A DNA stretch of 64,000 bases from positions 682,001-746,000 of the forward strand of contig AP026148.1 of the NCBI GenBank assembly GCA_030295235.1, in the 5' to 3' direction. The notes below the pieces were generated by a model, which saw only the letters and a list, made by a program, of their open reading frames with translations, ran no database searches and was not told where the DNA came from. A program made the translations under genes and the position numbers. Positions within the stretch are counted from its first letter, which is position 1. Each line of letters begins with the position of its first letter. This DNA comes from Fistulifera solaris (lineage: Eukaryota > Bacillariophyta > Bacillariophyceae > Naviculales > Stauroneidaceae). This document shows positions 11,599 to 22,403 of this stretch, in pieces.

Positions 11599-12219
11599 GG
11601 TAAAGTTCCTGATAGAATTAGTGTGTGTTGTCGATGCCTTTGTTGTTGTAAAATGGAAGTACATAATATTATGTACATGCAACAAAAAAAATCAAAATGC
11701 GCTGCTGCGATCTACAGGGCCAGTCGGGACTCAAATGCAGTCCGGGCCATATCGATCCAATAGTTTCACAGTTTAGTTTCCAAGCCAAACGAAATCAATC
11801 TATAAGTCAACACATCTTCATAAAAAGACGTATTTATTCAAATTTATTTATATCCTACAACTATCTCTTTCTACGTAATATGTTTCATTCATTAGCCCAA
11901 TGACACTGTCGTGAACAACTTTATTCGCAAGCTGAAGTTTTGTCGCGTCATATATTTTACCCGATGGACCCTTTTCTTGATGCAATTCCTAGATCCGGTA
12001 ACGGAGTAACAACCCAAATAGTTCAGGTGAACTGGCTACAATGTTGGTTGTTTGGAGCATTTGAATGGTGCACGAGAACTGGTTACAATGTTGATCGTTT
12101 GGAACATTTCAATGGTGCAGCGAATCTATATGGATTATTATTAGTTAGAATATCATCACAAACGACATGAAGTATTGATGGTACAACAAAGAGTGTTCCG
12201 GAGTGAGTGATGCAACGTC
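11599..12219. other. Intergenic region with 47-bp tandem duplication
   Basis: No gene seen. At 12030-12119 a roughly 45-base unit (AACTGGCTACAATGTTGGTT... and AACTGGTTACAATGTTGATC...) is repeated in tandem with a 47-bp period and several mismatches. Confidence 0.5.
12030..12119. repeat. Two-unit tandem repeat, 47-bp period
   Basis: Units begin at 12030 and 12077 and share most positions, including ACAATGTTG, GTTTGGA and AATGGTGCA. It lies in noncoding sequence. Confidence 0.7.
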
Positions 12220-12795
12220 TCAAAACAGCAATAAGCAAACAATCACAAAGGACCCCAGAATGAGTAATATGCGTGACAGATATTCGGTCGCATGTAGTTC
12301 CGAGGTCGAGTAGTCGTAGGGAGGATGGTACAAATGGTACAGCCGTGCCAAAGGCCGGGAAGGTCGTAACTCATCATCTCGTATCATGGGATCCGGAATC
12401 GTACGGGGACGACTGGGACGGGCCGGTATACGGCGCTGTCGTAACACAGAATCGTCCTTGCCCTCCTTTTCCGCACAAGGTGTGTAGGTTGTTGTATCAT
12501 TATTTAAGGTCTTTTGTTGCTCGACTAAAGCATAAATGGGAATCACGGTCGGTACCGCACACGGTGCCTTGCAAACGGGACAAACACGACGACTCTCGTC
12601 GACATCGAGCGAACCTCCCAGCAGTCGTTCTCCGGGTAACATGCCCGGTTCGAGCCATCGATACAAACAAGGCCAACAATAGAGATGGCCGCATTGTGTT
12701 ACGACCGGTTCAATGACAGAATCAAGGCAGATATTGCATTGAAAGCGGTATAGTGAGTTGTTGTCCTGGCAACGACTGCTCGTTGTTGAAGTCAT
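12220..12795 (-). CDS. RING-type E3 ubiquitin ligase, RNF5/RNF185/RMA-like
   Basis: A 191-residue intact frame. A C3HC4 RING (FQCNICLDSVIEPVVTQCGH, YCWPCLYRWL, CPVCKAPC) occupies the N-terminal third. A short insertion sits between the second half of the RING and the last CPxC pair. A Pro/Arg-rich linker leads to a single C-terminal hydrophobic segment (ILLILGSFVIVCLLLF). This layout is typical of RNF5/RNF185/RMA1 ligases, which are tail-anchored in the ER and act in protein quality control. The frame is uninterrupted and has no intron. Confidence 0.88.
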   Translation of the reverse strand: MTSTTSSRCQDNNSLYRFQCNICLDSVIEPVVTQCGHLYCWPCLYRWLEPGMLPGERLLGGSLDVDESRRVCPVCKAPCAVPTVIPIYALVEQQKTLNNDTTTYTPCAEKEGKDDSVLRQRRIPARPSRPRTIPDPMIRDDELRPSRPLARLYHLYHPPYDYSTSELHATEYLSRILLILGSFVIVCLLLF

Positions 12796-13329
12796 GTGTG
12801 TGGGTGTCAGTCAAACGACTTCTTCGCTTTTCACGACAATCGACGCTGTTTTTTGCATCTAACAATTGTAAGGCCCTCTACCACTGAATCGGGAAGACAC
12901 GGAAAGAGATAAGTGGAATGTGTCAGAGACTTTTCGTTATCAACAGCAACAAATAAAACTGCAACTAAACCGGAAAATACACTGCAGCCAGAAATTAGGC
13001 GACCTTCTTGAAGCTTGAAATTTTGCATAAAGAGTGTAGATGCTACAATTTGGACCATAGTCCAGCGAAGTTGACGCCATCCGATTTGAACGAGTCGCGG
13101 ATAAAGCGCGGTGCGACAACTCAAACTGTTGCAATTATTGTTGACTTTCAAAATAACTAGACTGTTTTCTATTATTATTCGACAAGCAACCAACCGTACG
13201 TTGTTTGCCGTACATTACTAAAAATGGGTCAAGGCGGCACATCGTGCCTGAAATGAAATCTTCCAGGGCGGGAAGTGGATTTGCGTCCGAAAGACGCAGT
13301 GGGACATTTTATTCGAAACAAAACAGCGT
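12796..13329. other. Intergenic, no gene seen
   Basis: Between the RING gene start and the helicase gene end. Short reading frames here look like chance, and no repeat or motif stands out. Confidence 0.4.
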
Positions 13330-15843
13330 CTACCAACCGTCGTTTCCTCGCTGACTGTCGTAACGACCGCGAAAGCTACTATTGCGTCCACTATCTCGGC
13401 TGCTGCTGCCACCACGTCCATCGTCTCTGCTTATTGTGTAAGCGCCATCACGACCACGTGCCTTTGGCTTGAAATCACGACCCGAAGATGGGAAATCACC
13501 GCGTCCTCGAGGACGTCCAGCGGATCCTCCGCGTCCGGCATTGTAGGGACCGCGGCTACTGGTGCTGCTACGGGCAAAGCGGCCGCCGCCACCGCCGCCT
13601 CCTCTGCCGGGGCTACTGTAGACACGCCCAAAGTTATTACCACGTTCCACTTCCATTTCTTTCAAGATAGAAAATGTGTTTCCGCCCGCGTCGACGTCTT
13701 TGCTAAATTCGACCAATTTCTTGGCATCCTCCAAACTCATGTCGAAAATGGCGGTCTTATCGTCGCGGGCAAGGATCTTGCCAATATCATTCTCAAAAGT
13801 AAGATCGGCACTCTCGCGACTCAATCGAGCCAACTTACTGACGGTGAACAATACATCATTCGGGGCAACCGAGCGGCGCTCGTTCATCATTTGAACCGTC
13901 ACCATACCAACTTCACCGGTCAACAACGAGCGGCTTTCGACTTGGGTGGCCCGACGTGAAATGGCGGCCAAACACCGTGCCACCACTTTGACTGGATCTT
14001 CGTCTTCATCGGCGAGCAGAGCAGCTGCCGATTCTTCAAAGTGTGTCGACACTTCTTCGGGAATACCCTGACAGGCCAAAGCAGACGTCTTGGCGGCAGC
14101 ATTCAAGGCCGCTTCGATCGAAGGTGGGCCCGTCAGCTGGAATCGAAAGTTGTGACCCAGATCTCGCTCAATACGGACAATATCACGCGACTGTTGGGGA
14201 TTGAACATGAGAACACTGACACCCTTGTTTCCAGCGCGACCGGTACGTCCCGAGCGGTGCACATATGTGTCGACATCGCGAGGAGGATCCATTTGTACAA
14301 CCAAGTCGACATCTTGAATATCAATCCCACGTGCCGCTACATCTGTCGCGACCAACACATTAAATGCACCAGCGCGAAAGGCATTTAGTGTGGCATCTCG
14401 TTGTTTTCTGGCTGACATCACCGTGCAATGCCTGTGCTGTCAAACTTTTAAAGACTCCACCCGACACAAGCTCGTCGGCCATTTTCTTGGTTTCGCAAAA
14501 GACAATAGTCTTTCCGAAAATCTTTGTTGCAAATGTTGCTTTTTGGCCTTTTTGGCAGCAGCAGCCACCGGGTTGTGAAATTCGTTCTCACTTTCGTCAG
14601 TGGCGCTTTCACTGTCTCCACCAGCATCTTTGGATATTTCGACGGCAATAATATCTTCCAAAATAGCCTTCTTCGCCGACACACCGGGTGGTACTTGAAC
14701 GGCCAAGTGTCGAACGGTGGACGCGACACGAGCGTCTTGATTTCCCGTCGCGTCAATTTCCAACACGTTGCGTTGATATCTGCGGCCAATTTCGTTGACC
14801 CATTTGGGTGTAGTCGCGGAAAACAAAAGGCACTGTGTCTTGTCTTTGTTGGATTTTCCAGCACCTTCTAAAATGACTTCGACGTCTTCGGCGAAACCCA
14901 TATTCAACATTTCGTCAGCTTCATCCAAAACTACAATTTGCAATTCATTTAAACTCAGCGTCCCACGATCCAAATGATCCATCACACGACCGGGAGTACC
15001 CACCACAATATCCAATCCTTGTGACAATGCCCGAGACTGTGGATCATACGAGACACCCCCGTGAAAGACATCCACATACAATCCCAACGGTTCCGCCACG
15101 GCCGCCAATTCATCCTTGACTTGCCGGGCCAATTCACGCGTCGGGCACAAAACCAACATTCCCGGCAACCGTCCCCGGGGCAAACGCCCATTCGCTTCCC
15201 GTCGATTCGCCAACAACTTGTTGAGACGAGCAATGGAAGGCAAACCAAACGCCAATGTCTTGCCCGTCCCGGTGCGACTGCGACCGATGACATCCCGACC
15301 GGCCAGGACCGGATCAAAGGCTTCACCTTGGACTTTGGTAAAATGCGTAATGCCCCGTGAATTGAGGACATCGAGGACACGTGAATCCAAACCAGCTTGA
15401 ATCCAACGAGGATTGGTGGTGCGAAGAAAGTTGGGGTCGGTAAAGTCCTGCGTTGAAAAAAGGAGGAAAATAAAAGTAAGTGAGTGAGGGAAACTGTTGC
15501 TGCAATTGAATCACATCAACAACAACATCCATTGCTGTTTGTTTGCTTCATACAACTCCACTCCTGTACGTACTTCTTCTGTAGCAACTAAGTCGGTCCG
15601 CATCGGTTTCGATCCCTGAATGTGTGCGGGTTCGACACTTCCAAGAATTTCATCAATGGCGGAATCAAGGTCTTCATCGTACACGGTCGCTTTCGTACTG
15701 AACGCGAAGGAACGCAATTGCTGCGCTTGTGGTAACTGACGAATGGTAGTTGTGCTAAAGGCACGAACGGCATGACGCCGCAAGTGAGTTGAAACCAGCC
15801 ACAACATGACAAAGAAGAATCGAGAGGATACAGTCGTCAGCAT
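13330..15843 (-). CDS. DEAD-box RNA helicase with GUCT domain, RH3-like, organelle-targeted
   Basis: About 795 residues. The N-terminus is a presequence with a VRAF junction (HLRRHAVRAFSTTT), compatible with plastid or mitochondrial import. Helicase motifs are SRTGTGKT, PTRELA, GTPGR, VVLDEADEML, LLFSATTP, HRSGRTGRAG. A GUCT-like domain follows (ISRRATQVESRSLLTG to AKKLVEFS), then an RGG/GRG-rich tail. Plant RH3 of this type supports chloroplast group II intron splicing and ribosome assembly; that role here is inferred. An intron lies at 15448-15573 (GTACGT...ACGCAG, phase 0), joining ATEE to DFTDPNFLR. Frame breaks at 14540-14544 (A5 on the coding strand, six expected) and 14404-14407 (A4, three expected) interrupt motif IV; corrected, the protein reads KTIVFCETKKMADEL. 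Confidence 0.87.
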
Positions 15844-16170
15844 AGAAAAGAATTTCAGCTCGTGAAAATCAACGTTGGTGTGAATGTGCTTTATCTAAAT
15901 CGGAAAGCAAAGGATTCGTTTTGTCTTTGAATCTTTATATTCGTTAAAGATAGAAAGAAAGATGCCGAGAGATCGTTGTAGCAACACCAGTTGATCGAAA
16001 TGTTCTGCGCCAGCAACAAAGGAAAAGACACGCAACAATAAAAAAAAAAGAAGTGATGGGTGGTGGCGGTGAAAGAAAAAAAAACAACGCAGAAAAAAAG
16101 CAGCGATGCGTGGAACGATGGCGTGGTGGACGGAAGAAGGAAGGACGGCAAACATCACTGTTTTGAGGAG

Positions 16171-16216
16171 TACGGTACCGGTACCTGGTACAGGTACCAG
16201 GTACGGTACCTGGAAT
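16171..16216. promoter_or_regulatory. GTACC/TACCAGGTA palindrome cluster
   Basis: A dense run of GGTACC, TACCTGGTA (16182-16190) and TACCAGGTA (16195-16203) makes a strongly self-complementary block. It is about 330 bp upstream of the helicase start and 40 bp from the GACTGG motif, the same pairing as near 5.0 kb. Confidence 0.5.
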
Positions 16217-16252
16217 ACTTTGTAGCCCAAAGTGTTGGTTTAGAGAAACCAC

Positions 16253-16273
16253 GACTGGATTTCAGTCATGAGT
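16253..16273 (+). promoter_or_regulatory. GACTGGAWTTCAGTC + TCATGAGT motif, copy 3
   Basis: GACTGGATTTCAGTC followed by ATGAGT lies about 410 bp upstream of the minus-strand helicase start codon. Confidence 0.6.
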
Positions 16274-16436
16274 TACACTATTGAGAGGATTGTATCGCAA
16301 AGAAGAACAGCAAGGAAGAACAGGCGAATGAAAATGCATTCTGTTTGATGTGTCTATGCGGGTCTGTAGGCATTTTGAGGTAGACGGAAATCTATTGTGG
16401 GACATGGAATAAAATATTTCCATATGAAAACCCAAA

Positions 16437-16990
16437 ATGGTTGTCCAGATCTTCTGGACGCGCAAAAACACATTATACAGAAGATCCGTCAGAAGCCCCG
16501 ATACATGCTTTTCCAGATTTTCTGGACAGGCAAAATTTTATCCAGATTTTCTGGACATGCAAAACCACATCATACAGAACTTCCGTCTGATGGCCCAAAT
16601 CCATCTCCAGATTTTCTGATTTTCTGGATACGCAAAACCACGTCATACAAAATTTCCGTCTGTTGGCCCAAATGTTTATTTAGATTTTCTGGATACGCAA
16701 AACCACGTCATACAAAATTTCCGTCGGTTGACCCAAATCCCAAATCCCAAAAAATGTTTGTCCCGATTTTCTGGAGACGCAAAACCACGTGATACAAAAT
16801 TTCCGTCTGTTGACCCAAATGTTTGTCCCGATTTTCTGGATACGCAAAACCCCAAATGCCCTACAAAATTTCCGATTGATGACCCCAAATTGGAGACGGA
16901 AAACTACGAGATACAGAATTTCCTAGCGTTGACCGCAAATGCATCTCCGGATTTTCTGGATACGCAAAAATACTCATTACAAAATTTTTT
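16437..16990. repeat. Degenerate ~65-bp minisatellite, about eight copies
   Basis: A unit of about 65 bases recurs. Each copy contains a variant of CCAGATTTTCTGGATACGC, then AAAACCACGTCATACAAAAT, then TTCCGTCTGTTGACCCAAAT. Copies differ by point changes, small expansions (CCCAAATCCCAAATCCC) and truncations; the first and last are the most diverged. CCAGATTTTCTGG is itself near-palindromic. A 131-residue frame crosses several units but has no recognisable domain, so I regard it as noncoding. The array lies between the helicase promoter and the end of the next gene. Confidence 0.85.
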
Positions 16991-17273
16991 TTTCGTGTCT
17001 CTCGGCTCTGCGAGCAGCATTTGTAAAAAATGAAAATGCGCAAATGCTATAATACGCGAACATAATGACACCAAAAAACAAAAACAAATAATAATCAAGA
17101 GTCAAGCATATACAAATTTGTCTAATCGTTATGGCTGCTGTGCTTCAATATCTTCCTCGTCGGACGACAAAAGCGCACTCTCCTCATCGTCAACATCATA
17201 ATTGACGACAACGTGATCAAAGCCGTTCTCCAATGTCTAGCTCCACAAACGATCCATTTGATCTTAATCAATT

Positions 17274-19148
17274 TCACCTACTTGATGAGTTTTTTCGGCC
17301 CTCCATAGTATTCAACAAACAACCAAAATGACACGGCACAATGTGATGTTCGGGCCTGCTCATGGCAACATCATAGGAGCCTTGCAAAAGAGATTGTTGT
17401 GACCGGTCTGGAGTAACCCCACGAATGTATTGTACATCTTTCTGCAACAAAGCACGAACGGGAATGGCAGGGACCGTGTAATCCAGCAGGAAGCGGGTGC
17501 GAATAATCTTTTTCATTTGCAAAGCCTTGGCGTACGTGGCATTCGACAAAATCTTGCCAGCCAACACTATCTTGTAGTCTATGATTTCACTCAAATCGGT
17601 CGAGTGCGAAATGTTGGGATGCTGTAAAACACTATTACGAGAAAAGATACGAATCTTCAAGGTCGGAAAATCACGGACGAGTTTCTCGCAAACCGCGGTA
17701 CCGATCTTGCCGCCGGCTTCAATGTAGTAAAACTCTTGCAAATGCGGAATGGACGCGATCTGATGGTACACGGATGCGGCCGTCATGGTATCGCCGGTCC
17801 AAATTCGAATGTTTTTGTCTTTCAGATACGCGTTTTGCTCAATCAACTGAACCATAGCAACGCCTCCGTCATTGAGCAGTTTCATCTTGTTAAGATTGCC
17901 CAAACCGAAGTATCGCATGCCGTTTTCACGGTGTTCCTTGCGCATGCTTTCGAGCATGTTTTGATTTAAGTCGTCGTACCGCTTCGGTGTCATGTAATCG
18001 ATGGGTTTACGGAGAAGGCAGATCATCCGTCCAATGTGCTTTCTGGCAATGCAGTAGCGCGGACCGTAGTAAAAGTCACAGAACAGACGGATCATGATGT
18101 GACAAATGACGTGGATGGTATAGAACTCAACGCGCAAAGGGAAGTAGCGCCGGTAAGGACTGTACGCTTGGAACAAGTTGACTTCGGGGATGGTCATAAA
18201 ATTACCCAAGCCACCATTGTGTGCAATGAAAACAAGATCTTGCTGTTTGGCGGGCAACATGGGCGGTGATTTCTTCTCGTAAGCACGCTCCGTTCCGAAC
18301 AGGTAGTCCCAAAACGGCATGAAAACCGAATAGTTGCAATCGAGAAAGACTTGATGGCCTGTGTGGAAGGCCAGTGTGTACAATAAATACTTGAGCGGCG
18401 AGTACTGGTGCGTGAAGAGGGCGTTTCGCACAAGCACGCTCGAATTGCCCCACGCATGCAATGCATCGTAAGTGATGACATAGAGTGCAATGGCGACCCA
18501 GTGTTGACAACCCTGCCATAGAAACGGTGCAAAGAAGACGGAACTTAACGTGACGGCGTAAATGAAATGTTCGAACAAGCTGTGGACCGTAGATGTGGTC
18601 GGCAAGGTTTGAACCGAGAGATGATGCAAGCCGTGCATCGCTTTCATCAAGAAAGACGTGTGCAAAAGTCGATGCGCAACGTAGTAAAGGGGCTCGTCAA
18701 AGATGACATGAGCCGCAAAGACTTCCCAAAGGCACGACGAAATATCGGTTGCATCGGCAAAGAACAGAGACGGCAAAGCAATCTGGAGACCGACTTGGGG
18801 GTACATGTGGAGGATGTAGATCGTCATGTACTCGTGCTTTTCGCGTTTCAACTGGTCTTGCTTCAACTTGTCGACGTAGTTCTCCATGTCCACGAACAGA
18901 TAATACAAGGACAACACCACTCGCATGAAGACGATACGAGCAATGGCGATCGCGTAAATGTTCCAGACGGGAGTGAGCTTGAAAAAGGGAGCGGGGCCGA
19001 CGAATAGACGCCAATCGTAGCGTGTGTTGCGTTGCCAAAACGCCGATGCAGTATGAGTTCGTTTCTCCTTTGTGACTTCCATCGAAGATGCGTTCGACGA
19101 CGAGGAAGTCGACGACGCTTCTTCCTTGATTTTGGGACGGAGACTCAT
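17274..19148 (-). CDS. CER1-like fatty acid hydroxylase with WAX2-type C-terminus
   Basis: An intact frame of about 624 residues. The N-terminal half is a fatty acid hydroxylase/sterol desaturase membrane domain with His clusters HRLLH, HGLHH and HSLFEH, and NYSVFMPFWDYLFGT. The C-terminal half (from about GLGNLNKMKLLNDGG) resembles the WAX2 domain of plant CER1/CER3, which make very-long-chain alkanes or aldehydes from fatty aldehydes. The third canonical HxxHH box, expected before NYSVFMP, reads HTGHQ, so one putative iron ligand is Gln. The Met at 19148 (MSLRPKIKEE) was chosen; a Met at 19253 adds 35 residues without domain support. It shares a divergent promoter with the GMC gene. The reaction is uncertain because of the altered box. 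Confidence 0.8.
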   Translation of the reverse strand: MSLRPKIKEEASSTSSSSNASSMEVTKEKRTHTASAFWQRNTRYDWRLFVGPAPFFKLTPVWNIYAIAIARIVFMRVVLSLYYLFVDMENYVDKLKQDQLKREKHEYMTIYILHMYPQVGLQIALPSLFFADATDISSCLWEVFAAHVIFDEPLYYVAHRLLHTSFLMKAMHGLHHLSVQTLPTTSTVHSLFEHFIYAVTLSSVFFAPFLWQGCQHWVAIALYVITYDALHAWGNSSVLVRNALFTHQYSPLKYLLYTLAFHTGHQVFLDCNYSVFMPFWDYLFGTERAYEKKSPPMLPAKQQDLVFIAHNGGLGNFMTIPEVNLFQAYSPYRRYFPLRVEFYTIHVICHIMIRLFCDFYYGPRYCIARKHIGRMICLLRKPIDYMTPKRYDDLNQNMLESMRKEHRENGMRYFGLGNLNKMKLLNDGGVAMVQLIEQNAYLKDKNIRIWTGDTMTAASVYHQIASIPHLQEFYYIEAGGKIGTAVCEKLVRDFPTLKIRIFSRNSVLQHPNISHSTDLSEIIDYKIVLAGKILSNATYAKALQMKKIIRTRFLLDYTVPAIPVRALLQKDVQYIRGVTPDRSQQSLLQGSYDVAMSRPEHHIVPCHFGCLLNTMEGRKNSSSR

Positions 19149-20003
19149 GTTGTATCGTTCACTTCTTTTGAGATTTGAGAATTGGCGAACGCAGAATGAG
19201 TGATCGACGAAAACTGAGAGATTGCCGGTACAAACGTGAGACGTGGCCGACATTAGTCACTAACATCCTTCATGAAAAGAGATTATCGTCACAGTTCACT
19301 CTTGGGACGGCTTAGTTATAAGGTGTACACGCCTTAGCCGCTTGTGTTGAAAAAGTAGCTCTCTAGAGGGCGCGACTTAATACATTCTGGACACGGCGTT
19401 AAAACGATAATCCCAGCTTCCACCGGTGCGTTTTGGGACTAGAATGCATGAAACAATCGAACATACACCTTCTTTCGAGCCCTGGGAACTAATACATACA
19501 AGTAATATACAGTACCAGGTAGCGTCGAGCGGCGCGAAGGTGCAGGAATTTTCGATGTGTACAACAGGGATTTTCCTTACATATCTGGGTACCGCTAAAC
19601 CAAACACGAAGACAAAGAAACGTATACTGCGACAGTGTCGCTGTACTAAAAAGTACAGTGGTGAATGACGTTATGACGTCAGAAAGATACCCCTAGTCCT
19701 GAGCAGGATGCCACTTGGAATTTCGGCAAATAATGAAGAATGAAAAGTGGAAAATTCAGTCGAATGTCAAGATTAGATTCTGACGATTAAAAAATTAGGA
19801 ATAAAATGTTTAACTTCAGAATGAAAGGAAATAATTCAACGAAACAGAAAACGTATCCGATATTTTGGAATGAACGTGTAGATTTGGGACCAAATATCAC
19901 AGATTACAAGTGTGGAATGTCTTCGACGTTTTCCTATTCGATCTCGTTTGACACTCATCAACTTTTTGAACTATCTTGTCGAGCGAAAACGAAAGAACGT
20001 AAG
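19149..20003. promoter_or_regulatory. Divergent promoter region with CRE-like sites
   Basis: Between the CER1-like and GMC start codons. It has TACCAGGTA at 19513-19521, TGACGT at 19666-19671 and the full palindrome TGACGTCA at 19674-19681. TGACGT-type elements act in CO2/cAMP-responsive promoters of Phaeodactylum; a similar role here is inference. No gene seen. Confidence 0.4.
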
Positions 20004-21940
20004 ATGAATGCATTGGCTTTATTATTGCTCCTGTTTTGTTGGTACGAAGGAGCACAACCAACGCCGGATGATGCTTCGAGATGCGCCAATGGAGAAAATC
20101 GAACGGCCGACAACACGTACGACTACATTGTGGTGGGCGCTGGTGCCAGTGGTGGCTTGGTCGCCTCTCGTTTGGCCCGAGCCGGATATCGCACGCTTTT
20201 GCTGGATGCCGGTCCTCGGTTTCGTGATGAACCGAGCGTTACAGTACCGTTGTTGTGGCCCTTGTCGACGGAAGACCGCGACATTGAATGGCGGTTTCGC
20301 AGCTCGAACTCGGCGCTCGATCCGGGTCGTGACGCCGTCCTTTATCCCCGCGCATCCACCATCGGCGGCAGTGCCTTGCACAACGCCATGTTGGCCATGT
20401 ATCCGTTTCCCGACTGTTTCAGCAACTTACAACAACTTACGGGAGACGATGAATTCGCCGAAAGCAAGATGAGAGCGCGCTTTCAACGCATCGAGAAGTG
20501 TGAATACATTCAATCAAACAACAAGCTGTTGAAGAAAGGGCACGGTTTCCAAGGGTTCATGAGCACAAGTTTGGCGGATTTGGGACTGGCGGTGAAACCT
20601 GGTTTTCTCGATCCCCAACTTGTGGCCGTCGTCAATCGATTTCTCTTGACCGCTATTCCGCAGAATCCGATTGCTCGTTTCTTCCAAAGCCTAAAGAAAT
20701 TTCCCAAGAATCTGCCGCTCATTTTTGATATTAATGCTCCGGGTGCCAATCTCCGCGAAGGAGCTCACTTGACACCCAGTTCCATCAGTCCAGCCAAGGG
20801 TAGCGTCCGATCCAGTGTCGCCGATCTCATTTACGAAACCGAGCAGTCGACGTCGACCTTGACTGTCAAGGACAATTCGTTTGTCACCCAAATATTGTTT
20901 GATACCACTACCGGCGATACTCCCATTGCATACGGCGTCCAAGTGCAAGAAGGGACGGCGTTGTACAGTATCGCTACCGGCCCACGAACGGTGGGAGACG
21001 AAACAATGTACTTTGCCAACAAAGAAGTCATTCTCGCCGGCGGGACGTTCAATACACCCCAGATACTCATGTTGAGCGGTGTTGGTCCCTCACAGCATCT
21101 CGTTGAACACAACATTCCCATGTTGGTTGATTTGCCCGGTGTTGGTGAGAATCTTCATGACAAGTTAGAAGCGACCATGAATTGGCAAATGCCTCGTACA
21201 TGGAAACTATTTCAACAGGGATGCACTTTTTGAAACCTACACCGGAAGATGATCCTTGCTTTGTTCGATTTCAGAATGGTGAATTTCCCAGTCTATATTC
21301 TTCGTCGGGGACATTGATAGCGATTCAACGCAAATCCGATCCGTCATTGCCGTACCCGGACATGTACGTGCAGATTGTGGTCAACAAGTTTCAAGGATAC
21401 CAGGACGGGTGGGTCAATCTGACATTCTACGATGGCGAAGAGGATACGCTATCGATCCATACCATGAATACACGGTCGGGACCGGGCAAAGGAACTGTTC
21501 GACTCGCATCATCGAGTCCTTTCGATTCGGTAAAAATTGATTTCAATGGATACGACGATATCGATTTGGAAAAGACGACTCGTGTCTTCGAAGACATGCG
21601 TAAAGCATTCCGTCGGTTGCAACGGCTGGGTGTCGTCGGCGAAGAAATTGCTCCAGGATACGATGTCAAGTCGTTTGATGATGTGAAGGCGTGGGTCCGA
21701 GCGAATGGATGGGGTCATCATCCAATGGGGACCGCTAAAATTGGAAGTGGCGACGATGTCATGGCGGTGGTGGACGGGCAACTTCGTGTCCGTGGCGTCC
21801 AGCGGCTGCGCGTCGTCGATGCGAGCGTGTTTCCCGATCAAGCGGGCTTTTATCCGATGGTTCCTGTGTACATGATGGCTGAGAAAGTGGCAGATGATAT
21901 TCTTCGTGATGCCGACTCAACAACATCGCAGTGCGGCTAA
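20004..21940 (+). CDS. GMC family oxidoreductase, secreted
   Basis: About 645 residues. MNALALLLLLFCWYEG is a signal peptide. The FAD-binding Rossmann motif (YDYIVVGAGASGGLVASRLA) follows, with GMC signature sequences (GGSALHNAM; AGGTFNTPQILMLSGVGP; LPGVGENLHDK). The C-terminal active site is WGHHPMGTAKIG, followed by VVDASVFPDQAGFYP. The family oxidises alcohols (choline, glucose, aryl alcohols); which one cannot be told. At 21227-21231 a T5 run is one base short; a sixth T joins QQGCTF to LKPTPEDDPC. The Met at 20004 begins the signal peptide; upstream in-frame Mets lack support. A decayed secreted-protein copy starts at its 3' end, overlapping the last codons. Confidence 0.87.
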
Positions 21941-22403
21941 GCTTGACTTTGATGCAAAGAAGCGATACATATCAAAAGTCAACATCTTCTACACGGATGC
22001 TTTTGTCGACTTTTTGTTCAACTTCTTGAATAAAAACGAGGAAATGCGTAACTGCGTCTGCAATGTTTACAAAGGAAGCAAGTGCTCGGGTAGTTTGGAC
22101 AAGTCAGGCAATGGCATGGGGCAATTGAGCGATCTGGAATTGACAAGCAATAACGGACGAATCATCGACAGAAATTCATTCGGATGCAGGATGCTGCATG
22201 CCATATCGGCCGAGCCTAGCGACCAACATTGTTTTTACATTTCCTTTGAGCCCGTGGCAGACTAGAATGGAAAGATCAAATGCCAGACAGAGGGAGACTT
22301 AACTGCTTCTGACTTGTTTAATCCTTCCGATTTCGATGCATTGGATGCCTACATCGTTGAAAGAGGCTTGGATCCTGCGAATGGTTACAAATTGTCCGGT
22401 TAG
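21933..22403 (+). pseudogene. Truncated copy of the secreted protein at 23.1-24.0 kb
   Basis: In the frame beginning AAKLDFDAKKRYISK this stretch aligns throughout with the C-terminal half of the downstream gene. Matching pairs include FYTDAFVDFLF with FYTEDYVNLLF, NSFGCRMLHAI with NSVGCRILHAV, ISFEPVAD with ISFEPLAD and KCQTEGDL with KCQTEGSL. It lacks the N-terminal half, begins inside the GMC 3' end, and has an in-frame TAG at 22263-22265 after FEPVAD. Homology resumes after the stop to 22403. It looks like a partial tandem duplicate that has decayed. Confidence 0.75.

Larger units (their letters stand above)
15844..17273. other. Large intergenic region holding motif cluster and minisatellite
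   Basis: No protein-coding gene is supported. It holds the GTACC cluster, one GACTGG motif and the minisatellite, and ends in low-complexity sequence before the CER1-like stop codon. Confidence 0.5.

Noticed and set aside
16397-16792. 131-codon frame across the minisatellite
   Set aside because: It follows the repeat units, has no domain and ends with the repeats, so it is likely a by-product of the array.
19395-19440. GGCGTTAAAAC resembling the 81-bp element
   Set aside because: Only about 11 bases match and no inverted arm is present, so it is not a third copy.
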